The notes under the pieces: model-generated | Told to the model about the DNA's origin: nothing | The model's database searches: none | Seen by the model: the letters and a program-made list of their open reading frames with translations, nothing else | Shown here: one piece after another, positions 25,488-35,113 of the stretch | Numbering within the stretch: position 1 is the first letter of the stretch | Layout: every line of letters starts with the position of its first letter | Program-made: the position numbers and the translations under genes | From: Ricinus communis | Taxonomy: Eukaryota; Streptophyta; Magnoliopsida; Malpighiales; Euphorbiaceae | Assembly: GCF_019578655.1 (NCBI RefSeq) | Contig: NC_063256.1 | Span: forward strand, 19,477,350 to 19,541,349 | Length of the DNA: 64,000 nucleotides | Direction: 5' to 3'

Positions 25488-26030
25488 GCTATGAGTAATC
25501 CTGCTACTATCACTACCAATATCAACTCTATTCCTATGTTGAATGGTACTAATTTTAGGTCATGGAAAGAAAATCTATGATAGTTCTTGGAATGATGGAT
25601 CTCGACCTTGCGTTAAAGATTGATCCTCTTGCAACTCTTACTGATAATAGTACCTCTAATCAAAAGAGGGATGTTGAAAGATAGGAGAAAATAAATTGCA
25701 TGTGTATGATGATCATGAAGAATGTCATTCCAAAAGTATTCAGGGACACATATCTGAACAGATAAAAACAACTAAGGATTTTCTTGCGGACAATGGAAAG
25801 AAATTTGTCAAGAACTAAAAGGTTGAAATTAGTACGCTTTTGACAAGTCCAATTTCAATAAGGTATTAGGGTAAAGGCAATATCAGAGAGTACATCATAA
25901 AGATGTCTCATCTTACTTCGAAGTTGAAAGCACTTAAGCAATGAGATCCAGTTAAGGACTTTGTCTTTAAAGAGGAATTGATGTTCCTACAAGTGTTATT
26001 AGCATTGATCAGGATCCTATTCCTGACTTT
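25488..26030 (+). pseudogene. Copia gag remnant
   Basis: Begins MSNPATITTNINSIPMLNGTNF, written here only as a description of the typical copia gag start (substrate-like NGTNF..W motif). Frame changes and stops follow. A later piece (about 25865-25950) reads GNIREYIIKMSHLTSKLKALK, the conserved helix region of gag. After about 25975 the sequence jumps to the connector before RT, so zinc knuckle, protease and integrase are deleted. Confidence 0.75.
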
Positions 26031-26099
26031 GTTCAAGACACAACAGATCAAGATAAAGTTGGAGAACCTCCATTTCAAGAAACTATTCCAGAAGAATAA

Positions 26100-27094
26100 A
26101 CTAAATCACCTCAAGAACTTATGCCATTAAGGAGATCCACTGGAGAGAGAAGTGTAGTGCTAGATGACTACATTGTATTTCTCTAAGAACATATGAGGTA
26201 GATATAAGAGTAGTGGAAGATGATCCGGTCAACTTTTCGTTAAGCCATGGAAAGTTCTAACTCTCAAAAATGGAACGATGCCATGAATGAAGCAATAAAG
26301 TCCATGAAGAACAATGATGTGTGGGATCTTGTCTCGTTGCTAGAAGGAGTGAAACCCATTGGTTGAAAATAAATATTTAAGACTAAGAGGGATTCAAGGG
26401 GCAACATGGAGAGATATAAGGCTTGCCTAGTTGCAAAGAGCTTTTCTTCGAAAGAAGGCATAGACTATAAAAAGACTTCCTCTCTAGTATTTTCGAAAGG
26501 CTCATTTAGGATTAGAATGGCATTAGTGGCACAATTCAATCTTGAGTTACATCAGATCAATTGAAGATGGTGTTTCTCAATGGTAACATTGATGAGATAA
26601 TTTATATAATGCAGCCAGAAAACTTTGTGTCTGGAGATCGAAAGAATATGGTTGGCAAACTTAAGAAATCCATCTATGGGCTCAAACAAGCATCTCGATA
26701 ATAATATTTCAAGTTTCATCAAGTGATCTTCTCGTTCGATTTTGAGATGAATTTGGTTAATGATTGCATATACCATAAGTTCTGTGGGAGTAAATACATT
26801 CTTATGGTTTTATATGTTGATGACATCTTGCTTGCTAGCAATGATATAGGTGTTTTTGCACAAAACTAAGAGAATTCTAGCCGAGAATATTGAGATGAAA
26901 GATTTTGGTGATGCCACTTTTATGTTAGGCAAAAAAATACATCGGGATTGCTCTCAAGGTGTTCTTGGATTATCACAAAAGAGCTATATTGAAAAGGTTC
27001 TCAAAAGATATGACATGCAAGATTGTAAACTAAGTGATACCCTTATAGCTAAAGAAGACAAGTTTAGTCTCAATGCCCTAAGAATGATTTTAAT
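26100..27094 (+). pseudogene. Copia reverse transcriptase, first part, decayed
   Basis: The pre-RT motif LRRSTGER is near 26130. RT text is spread over shifting frames: MVFLNGNIDEIIYIMQPENF (about 26565-26625), KKSIYGLKQASR (about 26664-26700), and the catalytic YVDD (about 26813-26824, VLYVDDILLAS). It stops after a KFSLN..CPKN-like segment near 27090. The rest resumes at 29427. Many stops; no product is expected. Confidence 0.8.
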
Positions 27095-27252
27095 TCTAAT
27101 TTAATTATATAGATTAGATTCTAATTTATAATGATTTTAATTCTAATTTAATTATACTATATTAGATTCTAATTTATAATAAATATTATAATTATATGTT
27201 ATATATTATAATAAAATATATAATAATAAATATATATAACAAATATTATGAT

Positions 27253-27303
<51 letters not shown>

Positions 27304-27304
27304 A
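27095..27304. repeat. AT-rich insert with a short tandem repeat and (TA)n
   Basis: A unit of about 60 bases (atgattttaattctaattta, then gattagattctaatttata) occurs twice at 27085-27180, followed by an AT-only stretch and (TA)n at 27256-27301. It separates the copia RT from the plastid segment. Confidence 0.7.
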
Positions 27305-27307
27305 TGT

Positions 27308-27863
27308 AGAGGAACCTTACTCCCTCTAACACATTCGACGCGTGCAATTTCTTTTCCGTCAAGACACCCTGCAATTTGTACTTGAGTTCCTTTTGTATCC
27401 ACCTGTTTAGTTGATTCAATAGCTATTTTTATTGCTTTGTGAAATGAAACTCTATCCTTTAATTGTCTGACTATAAACTCTGCAAGAATATTAGGGTTCC
27501 CATAAGGGTTTGAAATTCTTGTAATAACAATATTGAGTTTTTGGTTCACACAATTTAATTCTTTTTGTACATTTATTTTTAATTCCTCGATCTGTTTAGG
27601 TTTACTTTCTATTAATAATTTTATAAATCTCATGTATAATATTACTTGAATCACATCAATTCTTTTTTGAATCTCTATAAATGCAATTCCTTCAACACCA
27701 AAAGATGTTTTTATATTTTTTTTACATAATTCTTGATATATTTTCTTATTATTTGATCTTCTTGTAGACCCTCAGAGTAATTTTTTGGTTGAGAAAACCA
27801 AAGAGAAAAATGACTTTAGATTGTACTAAGTTGGAAACCAAGTGGATTTATTTTTTATCCCAT
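27308..27863 (-). pseudogene. rps3: Nuclear copy of plastid rps3 (30S ribosomal protein S3)
   Basis: Minus strand from ATG at 27863. Recognisable in order: [76 protein letters not shown]-type then [17 protein letters not shown], and VPL, where it ends at 27308, about 30 residues short of the usual 218. Codon 3 (Gln) is now TAA and another stop lies soon after, both C-to-T type; there is a frame change near residue 80. In plastids S3 belongs to the small ribosomal subunit. Here it is dead DNA. It overlaps rpl22 by 16 bases as in plastid genomes. Confidence 0.92.
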
Positions 27864-28338
27864 AATCCTCCACTATTTACTATACATATCATGAAATGTT
27901 ACATCTGTGGATTTAGTTTTTTTTATCCACCTCCGGTTTTTTAAGCATATGTTATATTCTTCATATAAAGATATATTTTTTAATACAATAGTTATATGAC
28001 AAGTTGATCTTTTTATCAGATAATCCCGCTCTCGAGCTTGAGATTTTAATTTTTTTCATAGTAGCACCTTCATTGATTTTGGCTTTACTAGTGATTAAAT
28101 TGGCTTCGTTGAAACCTATATTGTTGCGAGCGTTTGCTGCTGCAGAATAAATTATTTTAAAAATAAGGTAACATGCTCGATAAGGCATGAACTTGAGTAT
28201 CATAAGTGTTTCTTCACAAGAACGTTTATAAATCTAATCAATTATTCTTTATGCTTTGTGAATGGACATACATATATGTTGGCCTAAAGCATATACTTCC
28301 GTATATGGATCTCTCTTTTTCTTTCTTTTATTTATCAT
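27848..28338 (-). pseudogene. rpl22: Nuclear copy of plastid rpl22 (50S ribosomal protein L22)
   Basis: Minus strand from ATG at 28338. Recognisable: [48 protein letters not shown], and at the end RW.KK..., FHDMYSK and a Trp-Asp-Lys-Lys stop (27848). Stops interrupt after the first 25 codons (one is CAG to TAG), and the 491-base span implies an indel. The order rpl22 then rps3 with a 16-base overlap is that of the plastid S10-like operon, so this is one continuous plastid fragment, about 27308-28340. Confidence 0.9.
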
Positions 28339-28600
28339 AAGATTTATTAACCTCATTTTTTAATGTCATAATTAAAGTAATAATTTTAATGAACGAGAAA
28401 AGTCAGAAAAAAATTTAAATTGTAAAATGAAACTAATAAATATACATATCTTTAATTCTAAATTACTATTACTCTAAATCTAAATTACAAAATATTATTC
28501 ACTATTCAAATATCTATATTTTCCTTTTAAATGAAACTTTTAAAATGAAATAAAATTTTCAATTAAATTGAAATCTTCTTAATTTTTTTTATTAAAAGAG
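28339..28600. repeat. AT-rich segment including one arm of a distant inverted repeat
   Basis: 28375-28530 is the reverse complement of 34960-35113 (shared cttttctcgttcattaaaa and gaatagtgaatantatttt read on the other strand). The arms lie about 6.4 kb apart. The family is unknown; no coding content. Confidence 0.7.
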
Positions 28601-29420
28601 ATAGATTACCCGAGCTAATGGGCTCGAGGAGCTAAACAATTTTAATGCTCCCCTCTCTAGCGAGCTAGCCAGAGAAGAAGGCTGACAACTTAAAATATGC
28701 TAACTTCCTAACCTGCTAGCTCGAATTCATTCTTTAATAAGGCGCGGGGTCGACTAATCTTAGTTCTCTATTCTCAGGATTCTATGACTAGAGAGAGACG
28801 AATCGAGATAATGCTAATACTATAAGCACAGTACTAAGTAGCTCTGTTTTTAAGTGTAGGTTCTAGCTATAGAGGAATCGTTGAATAGAAAGTCGAAAAA
28901 AGGTAGCCCAGAGTGGACTAAATCCTTTTCAAGTCCGTGCTCCATGCATGGTCCAGTCCATATATAGAAAGTGTATCGCGCCTCAGTCATTGGATTAAGG
29001 CAGATCGAGAAGAGTCCAAACCGGCCCCTAATCTTGGGCAAAAGAGGAGTTAGCAAAGTTAGCATTTCCCATTTCTGTTTTCTCTTATTATTCCTCCTTA
29101 GATTCTTGAATTGAGAATAGTGCCCTTATTTGTACTTAGTTCCTTTGCTGCTGATGTCAGTTCTATTTCAACTTACTTTGCTTATGATTGTGCCTTACCC
29201 TAACTAGGAAGTAAGTTCGGCTAATCGTCTTTATCTACTTGGTTAGAACAGAATAGTTGTTACGACTCAAGTTTTTTTTAGAAGACAAAAAGCAAGATAG
29301 CAAGATATAAAAAGTGTGTCGCGCAGCTCATCTTAGTAGCTTAATAGTAAGAGGGAGGGCATTGCCTCGATTCAATAGCATGAGCGAGGAATAAAGTAGC
29401 TAGATCTAAGTGTTGGCTAG
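28600..29420. other. Higher-GC segment, possibly mitochondrial DNA
   Basis: The composition changes sharply to near 45% GC by eye, with words such as ggcgcggggtcgac, ctagctcgaattcattc and ctaactaggaagtaagttcgg, resembling plant mitochondrial intergenic DNA. No mitochondrial gene or tRNA was identified. It lies between the plastid fragment and the resumption of copia pol, in the same insertion block. An unrecognised repeat is possible. Confidence 0.35.
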
Positions 29421-29426
29421 GTAAGT

Positions 29427-30120
29427 GCCCTGTAATAAGAAAATGTATAAGATCCCCTATGCTTCAACAATAGGGAGTCTAATATATGCTTAGGTTTGTA
29501 TGCAACTGATACTGCATACATTATTGGGATGTTAGGCAGATACTTAAGCAATTCAAGAATCAAACATTGAAAAGCAGCCAAATGGGTCTTGCAGAACTTA
29601 TAAAGAACAAAAGACTTCATGCTCACATATCAAAGATCGGATAACATTGAGAATATTGGATCTACTGACTCCGATTTTATTGGATTCCAAGACAGTATAA
29701 AATCCATTTCGGAATCTATATATCTGCTAACTGGAGGTGCTATCTCCTGAAAGAGTATTAAATAGTCTCTTATAACCTCTTCTAATATGGCAATAAAGTT
29801 CATAGCATGTTATGAGGCGTCCATTCATAGGATATGGCTGTGAAGTTTTATTATAGGGCTGTGCATAGTAAACAATATGGATAGACTACTGAAGTTATTT
29901 TGTGATAATAAATCAGCAATTCTGTTTTTCAACAACAACAAGAGCTCGACAAAGTCAAAACATATAGACATTAAATTCCTAGTTATTAAAGAAAGAGTTC
30001 AGAGTGGATAGTTGTCTATAGAGCACAAAAGAACAAACTCCATGACTGCGGATCCACTTACTAAAGAATTGCCACCCAAGATGTTTCATGAGCACACTAT
30101 TGGTATAGGTGTCATGTCAT
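29427..30120 (+). pseudogene. Copia RT end and RNase H, decayed
   Basis: Continues the pol broken at 27094. KIPYAS.IGSL.YA is readable near 29450-29490, then the WKAAKW...-type region, and the RNase H end: SAILFFNNNKSSTKSKHIDI (about 29917-29975), KERVQSG, and T.NSMTADPLTKELPPK near 30030-30080. Several frame changes. A tgccct word occurs at both edges of the interrupting block (27077-27082 and 29426-29431). Confidence 0.75.
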
Positions 30121-30569
30121 TTGATGATATTTAACTTTAGTGGAAGTTTGTAATTTTAGATGCTTATATATTATAGACACACAATTATTTTAGTTATGGT
30201 ATTTTGAGGTTATCTTTCTACGGAAATAAAGTTCTAGTTTATTCACTCTCTAATTTTAGTATAGTTTAATCTCACTAAGGTTTAAAGATGCACCAGTTGA
30301 AAATAGACATGCTAAGATCACATTACATGAAATTTTCATGCTTCACATCCACATTATGACCCATGTCATTCAATTGTGTCAGCATATATGACCATTGATA
30401 GGTCGAGTTACGAAAGATGTAACAAAGGCCCCCTTGATCCTATATTAGTATAGTTGAAGGACATAATTGATTATAGATACATTTCAGATATGACATCAAA
30501 AGTTAAGCTCGTATAATTATTTTGGCAATGCATAATTATAAGGATATACATATAGCTCAAATGGGGGAT

Positions 30570-31072
30570 TATTGGATCTTTAATCCAACATTGGGCTTAT
30601 ATGTTAATGATTATGTATTGCAGGTTGTCATATAAGGTTGATCCCAATTAAAAGTGATCTAATAAAGTTTAGGTAGTTTGAGCTCTAATGTGTTTGATAG
30701 GATGTGGGTTTTTAATGTGCAGAGACCTAAATGTAATTTCTATTTTTATGATGGGCTAAAATAGAAATACCTTAAAATAACATTAGAATTTTGTTCTTTC
30801 TATATATATGTATAGTGGTTGTGATCTCATGTCTAGAATTTTATTTTAAATTGGCATCTTATCATCAATTTGAAATTACAGAGAATTTTAAAGGGCTCTC
30901 TACTAAATACATGTTGATGTGAAAAGCTAACTACATGCCTCTAGAGAATAATTAATCATTATGGATTCATGTATGCTTCTGTGTATATATTAATTTATTA
31001 ATTCTTAGTGATTATATATTATTGGCTTTGAATTTATTAGTGATGGTTTCAATCTAAAACTTTAACCTAACA
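30570..31072 (+). repeat. 3' LTR of the organelle-bearing copia element (503 bp)
   Basis: Follows the polypurine tract AAATGGGGGAT (30559-30569), starts TATTGGAT with an internal TTGGAT/ATCCAA inverted pair, and ends CCTAACA. The expected initial TG is TA here. Confidence 0.8.
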
Positions 31073-32057
31073 GTTGAACTAAATTATTTTTTATATATAA
31101 ATATTCATAGTTCAAATTATTATAAAAATAAAAATAAAAACTAAAAAATTTAAATCTGTAGTTCAGTTTGAAATCAGTTAATAAAATTAAAATAATTTCG
31201 ATTATTCAGTATTTGGTGAGAATAAATTGAATGGACGGTTGCTCATCCTTAATCCCATGTATTGCTTCATGCAAAAAGACAATAATGAGCTTAAAAGGCA
31301 TCATTAGTATTGTCCTCCATAGCTATAACAAGAAGCTAGATTCAAAATAGACTATAGGTTATGTTTTTATAATTATTACCTTCTAGACACCACTAACTTT
31401 TTTTTAATTTATTTTTTAAAATCTTGAAAAACTTTTTTAAAAGAATTTTCTCTATTTAATTGAATTTATTATTATGATTTTTTCAATCTTTTCCTATTTA
31501 TTTAACTTTTTATATAGAGATGATTTCAGTTTTATTATATTAATACTTCTAGTTCTTAATTTTTTTTTACATTTAAAATTTTATTTACATACGCAAATTA
31601 TTTTTCCTCTATGTATTAATAATAATATATAATGAATATCGCTCCTTTTATATATCATATTAATAGTGATATAATAAAAGATTTAGAATAACTATATATT
31701 TTTATTTTGTTCCTTTTTAATTTTTCATAAAAAATTACTTATTTAAATTTTATTTAATAATGTCAATTTATATATGTTTGATTTATTAAATATCTTATTA
31801 TATTTTAATAAAATATTAATTTTAATATTAATATTCTTATATAATATATTTATATATAATATACAATATCTTTTAATTTCCTAATTATTTTAAGAAATTT
31901 TATATTTTCATAGAGCAAAAGAAATTCATAACCAACCAGTGTTAGAAGAAAATTCAAACCATACATATGCAAATAAGCTATAGTAACATCAATCAATTTG
32001 ATGCTAAAGCTCACGACAACCATCTCAACTGTCTATTTCTATATATAAAAAAATATT
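31073..32057. other. AT-rich non-coding sequence
   Basis: Lies between two copia elements in opposite orientations. No open frame or repeat match is recognised. The lost pol and 3' LTR of the minus-strand copia would be expected here but were not found. Confidence 0.4.
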
Positions 32058-33460
32058 TTATAATTTTATTATTTGATAATTTTTAGTACGAGGTTTTCTT
32101 TGAACAAAAAATAAAAATATAGTTAAAAATCGTAACAAAATAGAAGTATTACAGAGAAAAATAATTTTTAATATATAAAGACGATCAACTAAAATACCAG
32201 CAATAATAAAATTTAAATCTAGAGAGATATTAACTTTATTATTTTTAAAACCATAAAAGTATTCAAAAAAATTCAAAAAGGAAATAAAAACTAAATTTTG
32301 TTTAAATAATGGAGCAACAAAAGTTTCAATTAAATCCAAATAATAATTAGTATCTAGAAATAATCTAAAATACCCTATAACTTTTACATGAACTTTATTG
32401 TCATTGGCTATATGGATCAACCTTTCAGCATCAATTGACTCTAAAAGCAATCCTGCATAAATATACTTACGTGAGTAGTAGCACTAGAATCTAACTACCA
32501 AGTGTTTATAGGTACAAAAGTCAAATTAGCTTCGGAAGAAAACTAAAGCGAGAAACATATCCTTCTTTGTAAGCCAAGCAACGTACTTAGAATACTCTTT
32601 CTTCATATGTCGTTCTTTTTCTGAAGTGAATTTATCACTTTGCTTTTTCGTCTTTTCCTATGAAGGTGTTCTAGTTGCAGTATCCTTAGCTCTTCTTTTT
32701 TTATTATTTTGAGAGATTGATGCTAAATTAGCACTTTCAGTCTTATCTTCTTGAATTATTTTTTCTTCTTACACATATTGTGAAATGAATTTATTAAGAG
32801 TCAATTTATTCTTTTAAGAAACTCATCTTAAATTGACTGACGAAGAGAAATAAGAAATAAATGTATGAGAAGATCTTCATTTATCTCTAACTTTAATGCT
32901 TTAATTTTCCAACAAGGTTAGAAATTTTTATAATGTACTCTTATTATGTTCTCTTTTCCTTTGTAACTCTTAGAAATCAAAGCAGTCAAATTAATTTCTT
33001 GTTTTTGATTTTTCATTCTTGGCAAAATATTATTGTATTACCACAAGAGATTGCTTAGCATTTTTGCTCCTAAAAATAAAGCCCCAAAAAGCTTTTGATT
33101 TGGAACGTTTCATGACCATTACACTCCTGCAGTTAGAGCGATCCTATTTTTTAACTTTAACTTCATTTGAAGCATTTTCAGATAAAGGTGGACGCTTCGT
33201 CTTTAGTGCAAAATCTAAATTTATATAATTGAGAACTATTTTCATATTCTCTTTCTAGATTTTAAAATTTTGTACCGTTTAGCATAGGAATGATACTAAT
33301 TTGAGTAGAAACATTATTTGCTGAAACTAAATAGAGAACAAGAGACATCACACAATTAACAAACATATTATAAAAGTGACTAAACAAAATACCTAGCACA
33401 AACTTGATATTTAGTGTTTGTACAAAAATATCAATTGTAAATGGTATGCTCAATGCAATA
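32058..33460 (-). pseudogene. Copia gag, protease and pre-integrase, decayed
   Basis: Minus strand. Gag starts near 33310 with a PMLNGTKF motif and shows a MVMKRS...AF and KALKLEINEDLL-type region. The zinc knuckle has lost its cysteines (ERHMKKEYSKY). The protease-like motif reads DSSATTH (about 32490), Gly changed to Ser. The 32450-32058 frame (IDAERLIHIANDNKVHVKVI) matches the segment between protease and integrase. Integrase, RT and RNase H are absent. It belongs to the same general copia type as 23370-31072 but lies in opposite orientation. Confidence 0.7.
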
Positions 33461-33966
33461 ATTAAATATTAATAATAAATATTATCAAACATCAGCCTTT
33501 CTTTGGAGTGGCTATTATTCACATGGGTAAGAATTATATAATCATTAATACTTATCATCACAATTATTTTAATTGATTGTCCAAATATTAACCCTTCTTT
33601 AGATTGATAAATATTCGCATAAATAATAAATATACAAAATATTTATATTTCAAACAAAATTAATTTTACACAACAGTGGCTACTTTGGTAACATGTTTCA
33701 ATTAATATATTTTGAAATTTTGATAATAGCTAGTATATAAAACTATAACTTTACATATTTCACAAAATTCAAACATTATAATGATACTGTTATACAACCT
33801 AAACACATGTAAATCTCATACATACATTAAGAATTTAGATAGAATGAAGATTGTTGTCCCAACAAAAACTTTAAAAATTGATAAACATATAAGGCCCCGT
33901 AACACAAATTAAATACAATTATATGAAAAAAAAATTAATTTAAATTCTAATAATTTAACATGATAG

Positions 33967-33980
33967 GCACTCTGATACCA
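33967..33980 (-). other. Primer binding site of the minus-strand copia element
   Basis: Reads TGGTATCAGAGT on the minus strand, two bases after the LTR end, tRNA-Met type. Confidence 0.75.
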
Positions 33981-33982
33981 CT

Positions 33983-34437
33983 TATTAGACTTTATTATCT
34001 AAAATAATAATTAATGAATTATCTATAAAAATACATATAAATCATAGATATCAAATCAAATCTAAAAATCTAAAGCTATTATGTCATAATTATTAACGAT
34101 AAACGAGTGCTTGAATTGATATTTATGGCTTTTCTCAGTCAAATTTTTGAATTCTTTAAGGTTTCTTATCCTCTGTTTCTGATTGGTAGAAAATAGAAAT
34201 TCATTGTATAACTTGACGTATTAAAAACCATAACTTAAGAATCTTTATATACTAACTTAATAGGATCTCTAAGTTTATAGGTTAGAAAATGTGTCCACCT
34301 ATTTAATTTACATCTAAATCAAAAGTCTATAGACTCTACATAAATGAATCACTTTAAATAATTTATTAACAAAATAACTATTAATATAATAGTTATTAAA
34401 TATGTAAGTCAACGTAATTGAGATTAAAAAACTAACA
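33983..34437 (-). repeat. 5' LTR of the minus-strand copia element (455 bp)
   Basis: On the minus strand it starts TGTTAGTTTTTTAATC (34437) and ends GTCTAATA before the primer site. At 34438 LINE coding text begins, so the copia inserted into the LINE. The partner LTR was not found. Confidence 0.65.
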
Positions 34438-34880
34438 CCCAAAACTTCCAAAATATGAGAAGACTACCACCCATTAACTTGAGCCACACCGCACCTAATA
34501 AACTCTCCCAAATAATCCCTCCCAACCCAACCAAAACCGACCGAATAATTTGCCATATTAATTGCAGCATCTACATTTATTTTGGCGTACCCCTATTCTG
34601 TTATTGTTCATCTCACCAAAGTATTAGTACCACTCACTCAAGCCACTTGCCGAGAATAATGCCAACCATTCCAAAAATTCATGCAAGTCAAAATGCATTG
34701 AATTTGCAATATGTATTTTAGCATCCCAAAGCACTTCATTTCTCCCATGCCATATTTGTAACGCCCATGCTCGAATATTTAATTTTCTAATTTTATTTTT
34801 TTCGGACAATCCCCATAAAATAGGAAGATCAAATCTTATTTCATCGCATTTACCTCTTTCTTATTCTTAAGCAAGTACCC
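34438..34880 (-). pseudogene. LINE fragment 3: linker and start of RNase H domain
   Basis: Minus strand. The text LQIWHGRNEVLWDAKIHI (about 34765-34712) matches the IW..RNE motif after the zf-RVT domain of plant L1-type elements. Further on KINVDAAINMANYSVGFGWV (about 34590-34530) is the start of the RNase H-like RVT_3 domain. Stops interrupt it. It continues the LINE pieces at 49681-50003 and 44947-45540. Confidence 0.65.
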
Positions 34881-34894
34881 GAGAGGGCTTAATT

Positions 34895-34945
34895 GATCCA
34901 TTCCAGAATCGTACGTGAGATTTTCATCTCATACGGCTCCTCCCT
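34895..34945 (-). other. Group II intron domain V hairpin from organellar DNA
   Basis: On the minus strand, GAGCCGTATGAGATGAAAAT followed by CTCACGTACGATTCT folds as the classic domain V of organellar group II introns, with AGC-type base and GAAA-like loop. The following sequence (TGGAATGGATCAATTAAGC) may include domain VI. I cannot say which plastid or mitochondrial intron it is. It sits at the edge of the LINE fragment. Confidence 0.6.
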
Positions 34946-34959
34946 TAATGTGCATAATG

Positions 34960-35113
34960 AGAATAAAACGTAGATATTTGAATAGTGAATAGTATTTTGT
35001 AATTTAGATTTAGAGAATAGTAATATAGAATTAAAAATATGTATATTTATTAGTTTCATTTTATAATTTAAATTTTTTTTTTTAACTTTTCTCGTTCATT
35101 AAAATTATTACTT
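34960..35113. repeat. Second arm of the inverted repeat with 28375-28530
   Basis: Reverse complement of 28375-28530 with a few changes. It lies between the organellar hairpin and the start of the solo-LTR stack. Confidence 0.7.

Larger units (their letters stand above)
23370..31072 (+). mobile_element. Copia retrotransposon enlarged by organellar DNA
   Basis: Two related LTRs in direct orientation (about 23370-23855 and 30570-31072), a primer site after the first, a polypurine tract before the second, and gag and RT/RNase H pieces in order between them. Its pol is interrupted from about 27095 to 29426 by AT-rich, plastid and mitochondrion-like DNA. A further plastid piece lies in the leader. 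Protease and most of integrase are missing. Flanking duplications were not found. Non-functional. Confidence 0.8.

Noticed and set aside
27308..28338. Functional nuclear transfer of rpl22 and rps3
   Set aside because: Both copies have several stops and frame changes, lack a transit peptide and are inside a dead retrotransposon.
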